64,000 nucleotides of DNA. Origin: Lateolabrax maculatus. Its lineage: Eukaryota; Chordata; Actinopteri; Acropomatiformes; Lateolabracidae. Positions within the stretch are counted from its first letter, which is position 1, and every line of letters begins with the position of its first letter. Location of the stretch: NCBI GenBank assembly GCA_031216445.1, contig CM062197.1:25108501-25172500 (forward strand). The letters are read 5' to 3'. Positions 32,458 to 43,070 of this stretch are shown piece after piece. The notes below the pieces were generated by a model, which saw only the letters and a program-made list of their open reading frames with translations, searched no databases and was not told the DNA's origin. The translations under genes were made by a program, and so were the position numbers.

Positions 32458-32975
32458 TGTGATGGAAATCTTAGAGCTGGTTCACTCTAACAAGAAGCTC
32501 GATCGAGGAGAAAAGGGAAACACCACGTGTGAATCACAGCGTACTGCTACCCAAATCTGAAGATGGTGTCCTGAAGTTCAGTATTTAACCCTCCCCAGAA
32601 CTGATAAGTTCCGTTATATCCAAATAGGGTTATTCCTCACTCAGTCTGTCATGTGTGACGACTCTATTGGATATCAGATCCAAACAAGGAAAGACGTCAA
32701 CCATTGCTGTCCTAGCAACAGCATAGCCTCTCTACCGTATCTGTTATCCAGCGTCAACGACCAGGCACCAGCCTGTTGTGTCTAACCCTGAAAACTGAAG
32801 ATATTTAGCAGACCTTGGTCTACCAGATGCCAGAGCCAACTCGGCCTTGTCTGGCACACAGAATGAGACAGGTGAACAGAGACAGACAGTTGACCTGACC
32901 TGTGAAGCACTGTCTTAAGTTACCTTTAACCTACAAGAGGCAAGTTTAACATACAAGAAGGAAAATTCCTTCACA
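32458..32975 (-). repeat. 3' LTR of the endogenous retrovirus
   Basis: 518 bp. It lacks a 43-bp segment, present in the other LTR, that contains the AATAAA signal. The loss lies between two GAAG repeats, which suggests a microhomology deletion. It retains the roughly 120-bp block (TCAACCATTGCTG onward) that the other LTR has lost. Confidence 0.9.
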
Positions 32976-32990
32976 GTTCCCCCCTTTTTG
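32976..32990 (-). other. polypurine tract of the retrovirus
   Basis: The minus strand reads CAAAAAGGGGGGAAC directly before the LTR start TGTGAAGG. Base composition and position are typical of the plus-strand primer, and it fixes the element's orientation. Confidence 0.9.
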
Positions 32991-35900
32991 ATCGTAAGAT
33001 CAACACTACCTACCATTATTCTTACCATTACCTTAAGAACAAATCAGGAACACCTTCAGAGTTGAATCGCACTCGCTTACAATGACAATATATAAAAGTT
33101 CAATAGAACAAGTAAACATGTGAATACAAATCATACATGGACCATCAACCAATAACAACCCTCTTTTTCCAAGAGTGTCATATAGAGAAACCAATCAGAT
33201 TAAAGTTTACTAACTCTTACTGTGTATGCAAATACTGTATAAACTAATTCTTATTGTATCCAAAACATTCAAACATAAGGATTATCCTTACTGGTTTTCA
33301 ATGACTTACACATTACACGTTACAGAGTGAAACATTTGTCATTCTTTACTTTCCCCCATACATGATCATTAACTCATATGTCTACAGAACATTATGAATG
33401 TAAATCAAACCTACTTTAAAACCTTAGTGTAACCTTAAGGTAAAACTAGAAACTTGGATCACTTTCAACAAGCCACAGATTTTTTCTAATCTTTAGTACA
33501 GTAAATAGCAAACTCAATGCATATTTTGCATTTGTAACTCCATAGTAAATATTATTAAGTCAAATAGAAACCCGCTGTAATTACTTAACGCATTATGAGA
33601 TCAACACTACCTCAAAACATTTCTCTTCATGTGAGCTATGAGCTCCACTCTATACAGCCCAACAGAGGCCTCTCTGAAGAACACTCTCAAGTGGTTAAAG
33701 ATCTCTGAAACACTGTGAAGTGCTTTAAGATCTCCGACAGAGCTCACAGGTGTCATGCACCTACAAACAATAGGCCAAAATCCCACTTTTATATGTTGAC
33801 AAAATGGAACAATCCAAGATCCAAATCAATTTAAAATTGTGAAGGCTCATTTTAAAGTTGATTATAGAACATAGCAAAATAATCAATTAGTCATTCTTTG
33901 ACTCACTTATAGGGTATCAAAATAAAACGAAACACTCAAATCTAAACCCATAAAATATCTGCGACAGATTCACATTTCAACTCTTTACCTAGATATGTAG
34001 ATGGTTTAGTGATTGTGACTCTCATCATAGCACAATATATGACTTGATTACAGTAACTCAGAACACTTTAAAGAAATACAAGATATTACTTTAGAGTCCT
34101 TACTTTTCCAGTTTCCATTTTAAAACTGTGGTCAAATTTATTGGTATACATTCTTCTTACCATGCTTGTCACTATCTATGATTTAAAAATCAAGTCAATC
34201 TCTGGTGACTTCACTCATTAAAGATTATGGATACCTCAAACCCAAAACAATAAAATGTATAGAATAAACAAATGTAATGTATGGCAAACGCTCTGTAGCC
34301 TAAACAATGTACAACCTTTCACTCCTTTGTGCAGACCTTCCGTTGAGGTCTGGCACTTTTAACCTTCACACCCAGAGGAAAATACCAAACAGAAATTATT
34401 TAAATTATAACAATCAATGATACGTGGAAATACAATATATAAAACATTACAGTTCAGATTACTTATTAGAATGAAAGGTATTCTTTTTTCTCTTTACCCT
34501 TTACCTGCACCCTGGTTGTGTTGTCACAACAGCCCTCTGGTTTTCATTGTCAGAATCAGAATCATCTGAGTAACAGCATGTTATACGAGGAAAGGATGAA
34601 ATGTAGTTAAGAGGAATCTCAACTCTTTAAGACTTTACATTGTTTTTAACCATAATGTTAACAGATTTTTTCAACACTGCCTTTCACTATGGCAGAGATA
34701 CAGGTACAAACAATTAGCAGTATAATCACACTTGTTACTAACATAAGGATGAAATGATTAAGTACATTGACTTCACGCAATTCTCCTACGCCTTGTATCG
34801 GCCTGGATTAAATCAGATACAGTGTCAGATCATGTGAACACTTTTCATAGATGGAAGAAGAAGTTACTTACATTTTGGCACTTCAAGACAACTATGAGTT
34901 CCTACATTTTCAAACTTTGTCTGTGCGTAAGCTCTGTAGGTTCAGATCAGATTCAACGTAAAAACATATTGATTCTTCCATTATCCGTGAACATCTAGCA
35001 CCTGGAAGGTATTGAAAAATCCTTAATTTATCTCAGGTTCCTACAGGGATAGTACAGTTGTCGGTTCTACATTTGCAGAGGTCAGAGACAAGACATCTGC
35101 CCCGGAACGGACTCATCTCAAACATTTACCTTTAGCATAGGAGCAACACTTTTATTTCACAATTACCTGGTCCTGTAATTGATGATCAGTTAGTCTATTC
35201 AAAGTTAATTCAATCATATGTCGAAAGGAACCTCTGGATTGAGTGAAAACTCAGTAAACACCAAAGATATTGACACCTAGAGGTCAATCATATTGATTAA
35301 CCTATGACATCACAAAATTCTTTATTTCTTTCTGTGATTCTGAAAGTAGAGATGTGTGGTCACCTAGAAAATAACGATCGTGGTTAGTTTCATAAAGTGG
35401 ATTACCAAAATCATACCAGTCAAACCTTTCTTAATCTTCTTAAGTATTGTAAAGCGCTTTAAGTGGTCAATAGACTAGAAAAGCGCTATAAAAATGCAGT
35501 CCATTTACCATTTACCATTTAGTGAATGGAATTCGATTTAGCATTGGCAAATGAGATTAAGATAGTGATTGTTAACATACCCAACAATTAATTCAATTAC
35601 TTCCATGCGCATAGTCCATCATTAGGCTGATGTTGTTTATTGCTATTCTAGGTTACTAAACGCTGTTTTTTTGTTTTGTTCTGTATTGATGCTTCCCTTT
35701 TAGTTGCTATCGTGTTTATGGATAAAAAGTAAGGTAACATGGATGAACTCATCATCTTCATCATGCTCAATGACTTTACAACTTTTTAACTCACCATGAA
35801 CCCTTTGATAATTAACTTTCCATAGTTTACAATCATGGTATCATTTCAATTGCTTTTAAGTGAAACACCATAGTCCTGTAGTTCCACAATGGGTTAGCAG

Positions 35901-36250
35901 GAGTGTACCTCACTCTCATTAAACTTGGCAAAAAGCTCTCAACCAAGCTTGTATCATGTGTTGCCTGCAACCATTTACCTGTAGAATAGATTAGTAGACA
36001 TGCAACATAACAGTCATTCATCATACATCTGTCAGTATAACAATGGGGTCCATCTCTTTCGTCCGGATGAGAGCTGGAAGAACATGTCTTCTCATACTTT
36101 CTCACCATAACATTGTCTTTCTTCTTAGTTTGTTTGTTAGAACAGTCCAGTAGGTCTTTTCTTTGTATGTTTGTGTGGTGAGAAGTCTTACTACGCTGCT
36201 AAGCACTGAGGTGCTTGTTGATTATTTTCCATTTGCGTTCAATTGACTCA
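32991..36250 (-). pseudogene. env-position region of the retrovirus, unrecognisable
   Basis: About 3.3 kb between the integrase end and the PPT is the size and place of an envelope gene. The longest remaining frame is 35833-36108 (91 codons, Cys-rich in its first third), which I cannot assign. No envelope hallmark was confirmed. This is an inference from position only. Confidence 0.4.
35440..35530 (+). repeat. L2/UnaL2-type 3' tail inserted in the retrovirus
   Basis: TTGTAAAGCGCTTTAAGTGG, then AAAAGCGCTATAAAAATGCA and a (CCATTTA)n tail. This is the conserved 3' stem-loop tail shared by fish L2 LINEs and the SINEs they mobilise. It is a 5'-truncated insertion or SINE remnant. Confidence 0.6.
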
Positions 36251-36394
36251 GCACCTTGGCCAAAGCGCTCACTCGTTTTCTGGATCACCTTGCACGGTTC
36301 TCAGCCTGGGTCCGCTTAGCAGAAGAAGAGGAAGAATCACCCCTTCACTCGCCATGGCTTTTCCTGTTGCTAGCCGTTTGGGAAGCCGATCTGC

Positions 36395-36562
36395 ACCTTG
36401 AAGCATGGATCCATTCTGCTCGGCCCTCGACCTTAAGCGCGGTCCTGGTATCAGCAGCACCTGGAACAGACCTTTCCACCTTGGACACAAAGATACCTCA
36501 TCCAAAGATTTGATTAGTACCAACTCACCACCTGAAACAGATGAATAGGCTCCGCTGATCAT
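36395..36562 (-). pseudogene. retroviral integrase C-terminal domain remnant
   Basis: The minus frame from 36562 reads GGELVLIKSLDE, then PRWKGLFQVLL, the GPY/F-type DNA-binding domain at the end of integrase. One base change of frame later comes WIHASRC, the usual terminal signature in gamma/epsilon-type pol. The frameshift lies near 36455. It marks the 3' end of pol. Confidence 0.8.
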
Positions 36563-38500
36563 TCCTTTCAGTTAAAAGTTTATTATGACTTTTTCCCCAT
36601 TTAGTTATTTTGCAGTCACTCTGAGATTCTCCTAGACATGAGATTCTCTTAGTTCATTGATATTTTTCATTATTTTTTTATCAAGTTTCTTAACTTTTTT
36701 ATCTTTGTTTATAGCCTATTTATCTTTACCCTGTGGTTTCCAATATTGTATCCTCTTCCAATGGGAATGCTGTATCACACCATCTCCCCCCCACGCTCCC
36801 ACAAGCAGTCTCTTCTCACCCCAGGAGTCGATTACGAGCAATCCTTGGGGGAGGTAGATGTCTGGATTTTGGGCGAACCCTCACCAGCTGCACGCTGATC
36901 AACTTGTGTAGCAGGTGGACGGAGGACAGGATGAGTTAGGATCCCAGGAACAAACCCAGATTGTCATGGCAATTCTGCAATACCACTCTAACAAAGAGGA
37001 ACGAGATAAAGATCTCTTTACAAAATTGTCACACTTTTCTTTCAGAGTATCATTGGCTCAATTGTATCAATCTAAAATTGACATTTTAGACCTGTTGTCA
37101 TTATTGTTTCAGCAATCTCTCATTCATAGTTCATTAAAGTCCTAGTATTGTTACTAGACTCTTTGATATCTTTGCCACTAACTCTGTCACTGTTTATTCC
37201 CTGAAAAGTTTATTCTCCCAATGGTCATGCTTCAATCATCTTTGAAAGAAGTAAAAGTTGAAGAAGTAAGCATTTTAATCCTTTAATAAATTATCCACTA
37301 TAGTGTATGGAGGTTTATTATAGTTATTCATTTACCTATTTTTCTTTCAAAAAACTATTATTGTTATTTTTTCCAAACTATTGCTTTATCCTCCTTTATC
37401 CCCCCTTTTTCTACATGTGTGAGGCCGCGTGAAACTTAGGCTAACACGTCAAAGAAAAACTTAGAGATGAGTTAAACACAACTTTGTTTAATAGCATTGA
37501 ATGCTAAAGCATTACCTTTAAGATATTTCTCATTTATTAACGGAATCAGTGTCACCTGTGGTGCAGCGCTTTTTTTTTTTTTTGTGCAATATGCAATTGT
37601 AAAGACAAGAAATTACTTCAAAAGTGTGATATAAGAGCTGAGTGTTGGTTTGGTTTACTAGACTAGATATCATAAAACCAAATTCATGGGTGACACCAAA
37701 ATATCTTGAATCGATGTATAGTTCAAGGTTCAAGTTTATTGTCATATACTTGATAACAATGAAACTTCATTATCAGTAATGAAATTGTTGGCCTCGGAGC
37801 CAACTCAACGTTACATAAAGATTAATAAAGTACAGTAAAAAGAATAACATTCATGCCCATCTTAAATAGTTTTGGGGCAAACACCCTAATGTAATGCCAA
37901 GAGTTAAAACCAAGACAAATATGCTATGCAGTATTGATATAGATTGAAATGGCTAGTAGAAGATAACGTAATCAGTAGACATCCTTCTTCTTAAATGTAC
38001 AAAGTGTTTTAAGCATAGATGACCAATCACTGTGGTATGTGTATGCCATTTAAATAAAGTGTACTTATCATAATTATTCTCAAAATAATAATTATTTGTT
38101 ACGCTGCTGTAATAATGCTTAAATACAGGCATGTGTTATTGCCTACAACCTAGCTCATTAACCAGATGTTCAAGGAGGCAAAGTATGTGCCTCTACTACA
38201 CCTGTTTCAGTAGTGACCGTATAGCCTGAAAAATAGTCTCATTGCTGAATCTTCACAAAAGAAACTAATCAGCATTTGGTACAGGGTTTGCTTCAAATCT
38301 GGCCTAGGTGATCTAACAGTATCAACTAGCGTTTCACAGTCGTATAATTATCTTTTGCACTTATCTTAAGTCAATCAATGTGACTAATGTAAACAAACAG
38401 GATGGTCACATTGTAAACAGATTTGGTGTCACTGTCTTGTGTTGGTGGCAGAAGTGTTCAGATGTTTAAAACAGCATGAAATTAAAACTTTACAAGAGCC
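36563..38500 (-). pseudogene. pol-position region (RNase H to integrase core), too decayed to read
   Basis: Lies between readable RT/RNase H and integrase pieces, so it should be RNase H and the integrase catalytic core. I did not find intact catalytic motifs by eye. A LINE-like tail (37735-37865) interrupts it. Confidence 0.45.
37735..37865 (-). repeat. LINE-like 3' tail (antisense)
   Basis: CAAGGTTCAAGTTTATTGTCATATAC is like the antisense tails of fish L2/Rex1 LINEs (compare CAACTTTATTGTCATTACAC at 62613). Only about 130 bp; the body is absent. Confidence 0.45.
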
Positions 38501-38519
38501 AATGTCAATGAGGCTGATT

Positions 38520-38900
38520 TCCCATTTAGAATAGTTTTAGCTGTAACAGTTCATAAGTATCCTCGCATCTCCTGTATTACAGGAGGCAGCTTAGAAAAAT
38601 AGAAAGCCATCAGGCGATAATGAGAGCCATGTGTGTGAACCAAGATTCCCATGATGAAGCTGTCTTTTTCTTGTACATGTAAACAAAAGGCAGTTCATTG
38701 TCTGGCAAGCCCAAAGCTGATGCTGACATGAGAGTCGTCTTCAGTCTCTGAATGCTGATGTCATCTTATCAGTTCATTGAAGAGTTCAGGTGCAGAGTTC
38801 AGAGTGGCAGCACAAAGCGACAAAGTTCTTTGCAGAGTATCCATGAGTCCTGTACTTGCAGTAACTGGTAATGCCTAAGAAGGAACACATCTTCTTTCAT
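38520..38900 (-). pseudogene. retroviral pol: RT connection and RNase H start, broken
   Basis: Readable on the minus strand: a CSFLGITSYC block at about 38850-38890 (the FLG..YC motif after RT), SASALGLPDNELPF at about 38684-38725, and GSHYRLMAFYFSKLPPV at about 38572-38625, the start of the RNase H-like part. Spacing and order agree with vertebrate class I-like retroviruses. Stops and frame changes lie between the blocks. Confidence 0.75.
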
Positions 38901-41900
38901 GTGTGGAGGAGGCACTGCGGACCACAGCAAAACTCTGTCTGTTGAGAGGAGCTGACCATTATCCAAAATGTACTCCAGTTAGGTGACCATGCTGACAGCT
39001 TAGCAAGCGATGTCACCTCTTTCCGCCAAACATTTCAGGAGGAGAATAGAGTCTGTTTACATGCTTTCTCAAAAGCGACATGCTTCCACCAGGTCAACAA
39101 GGCCATCAAGGTCTCTCTTTATCTCTGATGCCTATATTGTAGGTGAGTCAGAATTAATTCTGACAATCAGAAAAAGAATACTGAACACAAATGCACCACT
39201 ATGTAAAATTTAAACTCATGAGGTAATGAGGCCAAATTAGAATTGACATCAGTCAAAATTGGAACAATTGCATTAACAGCTTTTCAGATCTTGAACAAAG
39301 CGCCTTTCTCCAGGTTTTTTAGCTTTAAGGATATAAATGTAGGTGGTTTTCTGGCTAGAGGCAGGTGTTAGAACACCTTGCTCTTAGAAAAGAGTCAATA
39401 AAAGGTTAAATGCCTTTAATTTGTCTCTTGAAGTAGGTGATGTTACTTAATGCGCGGCAAAACTATATTCAGTTCCAAAATCTATTTATGTTGAAGAGAT
39501 TAAGTTACAAATTCACTGCTGTTTCAAACAAAGTCCATAATAAACTCTTAAGACGCAACAGTTTTAATTTAAGAGTACATGAAACATTTTCAAATTAAGT
39601 TTGAATCTTCTCTGATGCATGCAGAACTAACAATCGCTCTGTGTCTGAAATGGAATGTAAACAACCCAAAGAAGCAGCAGGGGATGTGTGTTCCTGTGTG
39701 TGCTATCAGACAGTCTAAGCTCCACATCACAAGGTTAACACAGTGTTAACAGCAGCCAAAGTTTGACCCTGACACAAAGTGAACCAAGACGACAGCAGAT
39801 TAAATTCAACTGGTCAAAATACATTTAATTACTTAAAATTACTTTAAATAATTTCATTAGGAATCTCTACATATAAACAATCAGAAATTATCTAAAATTC
39901 AACAATCAAAGCACACAAAGCATCTCTGCTAATACAAACTCACTGAAGAACTTAAGAGCGACCATAACACCTAAATCGAACTGAGATTTGCTATCAGTCT
40001 GGCCTCTCTTTTTCTTAAATATTTAACTGCAACAGTGTGGACACATGTCACAGTCTTCCTCCTGTATAAAAACATTGTAGCTCTGAGACAACAACACAGT
40101 CATAGCTGTTAAAACTGGTTTTGGCTTTTTCCAAAATTATCTCAGCATCTTTTCCAAAATTAAATTCACAGCAAAAATGATAAATGAGCAAAATGAGGAA
40201 CACTACATTTAGCTTCCTTTTTAACTGAATGGAGTCAGCTTTACTGACCGTGATGAAAACTTTACCAACTGCAGGAAGAACAATATACTGTCAACCAACA
40301 TTGCAACTCAGGTGAATTTGACACTTTTATTTTTGTAGCTTGCAACACAGAAGTAGTACTGATTCCTGTCTGACACTACTACTTAGTTTTATAATTTCTG
40401 TACGGATCTAACATGGTATGAGAGGAGCTTGGTACTGTGGCATAGTCATTGGATTCTGTACCCAATAAATAAGCATTAAGGAAACACATGATTCCATCCT
40501 TCTTGTCTACGTTTTACCTCTTATCTACCATTCATGCAGGCATGCATAAGGAAAACTTAGCTTATAGTGTGATGTGGAATCTTTGTGATTCTGTGATTGC
40601 CTCTGCTTGCTCGTTAATGACAGATTTACCTCCTTTCTTTACATCTTATTTTTAATTCATCTGTAAATTAGGGTCCAGGCAGCTCCCAGCTGCCCCCAAT
40701 CTCCCATTGTTATTATAATATTCTGAGGAAATATGCCCTCTTATGCATAAAATAAACAACTTTGCACATAGGTCCTCAATTGACACCAAACTTGATACAC
40801 TTCATCTTCAGACTGTCATCCACAAACAATCCAGTCAGATTTCTGAATTATTAAGAATTTAGCCCGCGGTGCATGAAAATTGCTACTGCAAATTCCCGCT
40901 GAATAAATCTCCAACGTTTACTATTCAGACGCTAGTCTAAAATCTGCATTTTTATGCTCTACAGCTGTTATTGCCCCACTTGCCCGTGGTGACTAAGGTT
41001 GTGAGACCACCAGGTTTATGCAGCGTTTTACATCTTACACCTATACCTACTCAGGCATTGTGCTGTGTGAAATACATGTTTGAGGTTTAAAGGTAAGACA
41101 GTTCAGCTAATGAATTGTCATTTATTTCTTATTCATTTTCCTCCTCAAAATGTCCGTCCTGGACTCACTGCGCAGCAACTGTAACTTTTAATTATCTCTT
41201 TTTTTTTACGTTTTACGTAAATTAACTACGGATTCTCTTTTTTTTTTTTTAGCCTCTGCTCTGGACTGATTATTGATTATAATTACAGCATGCACACTAT
41301 AGCATTAAACACTTAATACATCAATACATTGCTATTAACATATTACCCATGCATTTCAATAAAACACTGCTGCAGCATCAGAGTCTCCATACTTATGTTA
41401 TTTACTTATTGTACTTCAGAGGGGTGATTGAGATTGAGTGCAACCCCGAAAGTTAACACCTTGTGTATACAATAATATTCGGCCTCTGTGCCAGCAGCAA
41501 AACAGAGCCTCTCATTTCCCGACGGACACAGACTCACCACAGGTCTTGATTAACCGAAATAAACCCCTTTGTGCTTACCGCAGAACGTCTTCCCACGGGC
41601 TTAACCTCACTGTGGGTCTTATCTGTGTCGGGCACAACCATTAGTTTCCCTGGAAGAAAACCACCATTTTGTGGTGCTGTGGAGTAAATTCCTCGCCACA
41701 GTCTTTTCTCTCTAAATCCACCTCCTACTACAAACTAACACATTTTAGTTTTGTAGTGCTGTGGGGCAACCTCCCTGCACAGTCTTTCTGAAGTACACCA
41801 ATTTTAGCTCAATTGATTTCTGCATTTTCTGCTTTTTTTTCTTTTCAAAATTTGTCAATTTTGGCTTAAGCCCCTACTGAGAGAGGGGGGACTATTTGTC

Positions 41901-42040
41901 CTCAGACCCTGAACTCTCTTTTTAGGCAGGCATTGCATATTAAAAATGCAGAAAATACACATAGATTCTTTATGATTCCGTCAAACACAGACATGGTAAG
42001 GCAAAATAAAGAAATGCACTTACCAGTCTTTGTTGTATTG
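38901..42040 (-). pseudogene. gag, protease and early RT positions, unreadable
   Basis: About 3.1 kb between the primer site and the readable RT end. No zinc knuckle, protease triad or RT active site was identified. The assignment is by position only. Confidence 0.4.
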
Positions 42041-42060
42041 GAATCCTGTTTGTGACGCCA
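42041..42060 (-). other. primer-binding site matching tRNA-Ser
   Basis: The plus strand reads GAATCCTGTTTGTGACGCCA two bases before the LTR. This is the 3' end of a vertebrate tRNA-Ser (CGA type, as I remember it, GAATCCTGTTCGTGACG plus CCA) with one mismatch. On the minus strand it is the TGGCGTCAC... primer site just inside the 5' LTR. Confidence 0.75.
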
Positions 42061-42062
42061 AT

Positions 42063-42501
42063 TGTGATGGAAATCTTAGAGCTGGTTCACTCTAACAAGA
42101 AGTTTCAGGAGACCGGGATGTCTTACACAGGAATATTTATTGAAGCTCGATCGAGGAGAAAAGGGAAACACCACGTGTGAATCACAGCGTGCTGCTACCC
42201 AAATCTGAAGATGGTGTCCTGAAGTTCAGTATTTAACCCTCCCCAGAACTGATAAGTTCTGCTATATCCAAATAGGGTTATTCCTAACTCAGTCATGTGT
42301 GATGACTCTATTGGATATCAGATCCGAACAAGGAAAGACGTTGGTCTACCAGATGCCAGAGCCAACTCGGCCTTGTCTGGCACACAGAATGAGACAGGCG
42401 AACAGAGACAGACAGTTGAACTGACCTGTGAAGCACTGTCTTAAGATACCTTTAACCTACAAGAGGGAAGTTTAACATACAAGAAGGAAAATTCCTTCAC
42501 A
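42063..42501 (-). repeat. 5' LTR of the endogenous retrovirus
   Basis: 439 bp. On the minus strand a TATA-like TTAAATAC (about 42236-42228) lies some 90 bp before AATAAA (42141-42136), giving a plausible R region. It lacks the roughly 120-bp block kept in the 3' LTR. TTTAC follows at 42502. Confidence 0.9.
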
Positions 42502-42559
42502 TTTACAACATAAGGAACAGAGGAATGTGGGAAGAAATGATAAATTAACACAATGCGCT

Positions 42560-43070
42560 TCCATATGTGGTGGTGATAACTGCCCAACTTATCACGGGTT
42601 CTCCATTCTCTACCACTGAGGCTGTGTGGTGCAAGCAGTGTCTGCAGCATCATCATGGACACCTCTCACCCTGGCCACAAACTGTTTGCCCTCAACCCCT
42701 CTGAGAGGCTCTACAGGACTCTCCGTTGCCAGACCAGCAGACTCAGGAACAGCTTTTTTCCTGTAGTTGCACCATGGTGATATACCATATCTGCACTGCC
42801 TACTGCTATTGGTGCACATGTTCATACTCTTCTATTGTATAATATTATTTATTCATTACAATTGTCCTACTGTCAGTAGTGTTCATACTGCATATATCTT
42901 ATTTATTTATATATTTATTTATTTTTATTGCCACTATACTGTACGTACATATTCTGCGTACTTTACAGCTTTTTTTGCACTTCTGATTAGATGCAAAACT
43001 GCATCTTGTTGTCTCAGTACTTGTACAACATGCAATCTAAAAAAACATATCTATAGCTCTGTGCCAAAAA
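42560..43070 (+). pseudogene. LINE 3' fragment, third L2/Rex1-like subfamily
   Basis: 42655-42775 reads TSHPGHKLFALNPSERLYR and RLRNSFFPVVAPW, matching the C-terminal signature of LINE-A and LINE-C in a different subfamily. An AT-rich 3' UTR and TTGCACTTCTGATTAGATGC follow. No RT core remains. It begins just beyond the retrovirus' right flank. Confidence 0.65.

Larger units (their letters stand above)
32458..42501 (-). mobile_element. endogenous retrovirus, full structure, coding capacity destroyed
   Basis: A 10.0-kb insertion with a perfect 5-bp target duplication TTTAC (32453-32457 and 42502-42506). LTRs start TGTGATGGAAATC and end TTCCTTCACA. The order on the minus strand is 5' LTR (42501-42063), primer site, gag-size region, pol remnants (about 39.1-36.4 kb), env-size region (about 36.2-33.0 kb), PPT, 3' LTR (32975-32458). 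Only short conserved pol motifs survive, and every frame is broken. Pol resembles gamma/epsilon (class I-like) retroviruses. Two younger repeat tails (35440-35530 and 37735-37865) sit inside it. It cannot be active. Confidence 0.9.

Noticed and set aside
32991..36250. A definite envelope gene
   Set aside because: Only position supports it; no envelope motif could be confirmed, so it is listed as a low-confidence region.
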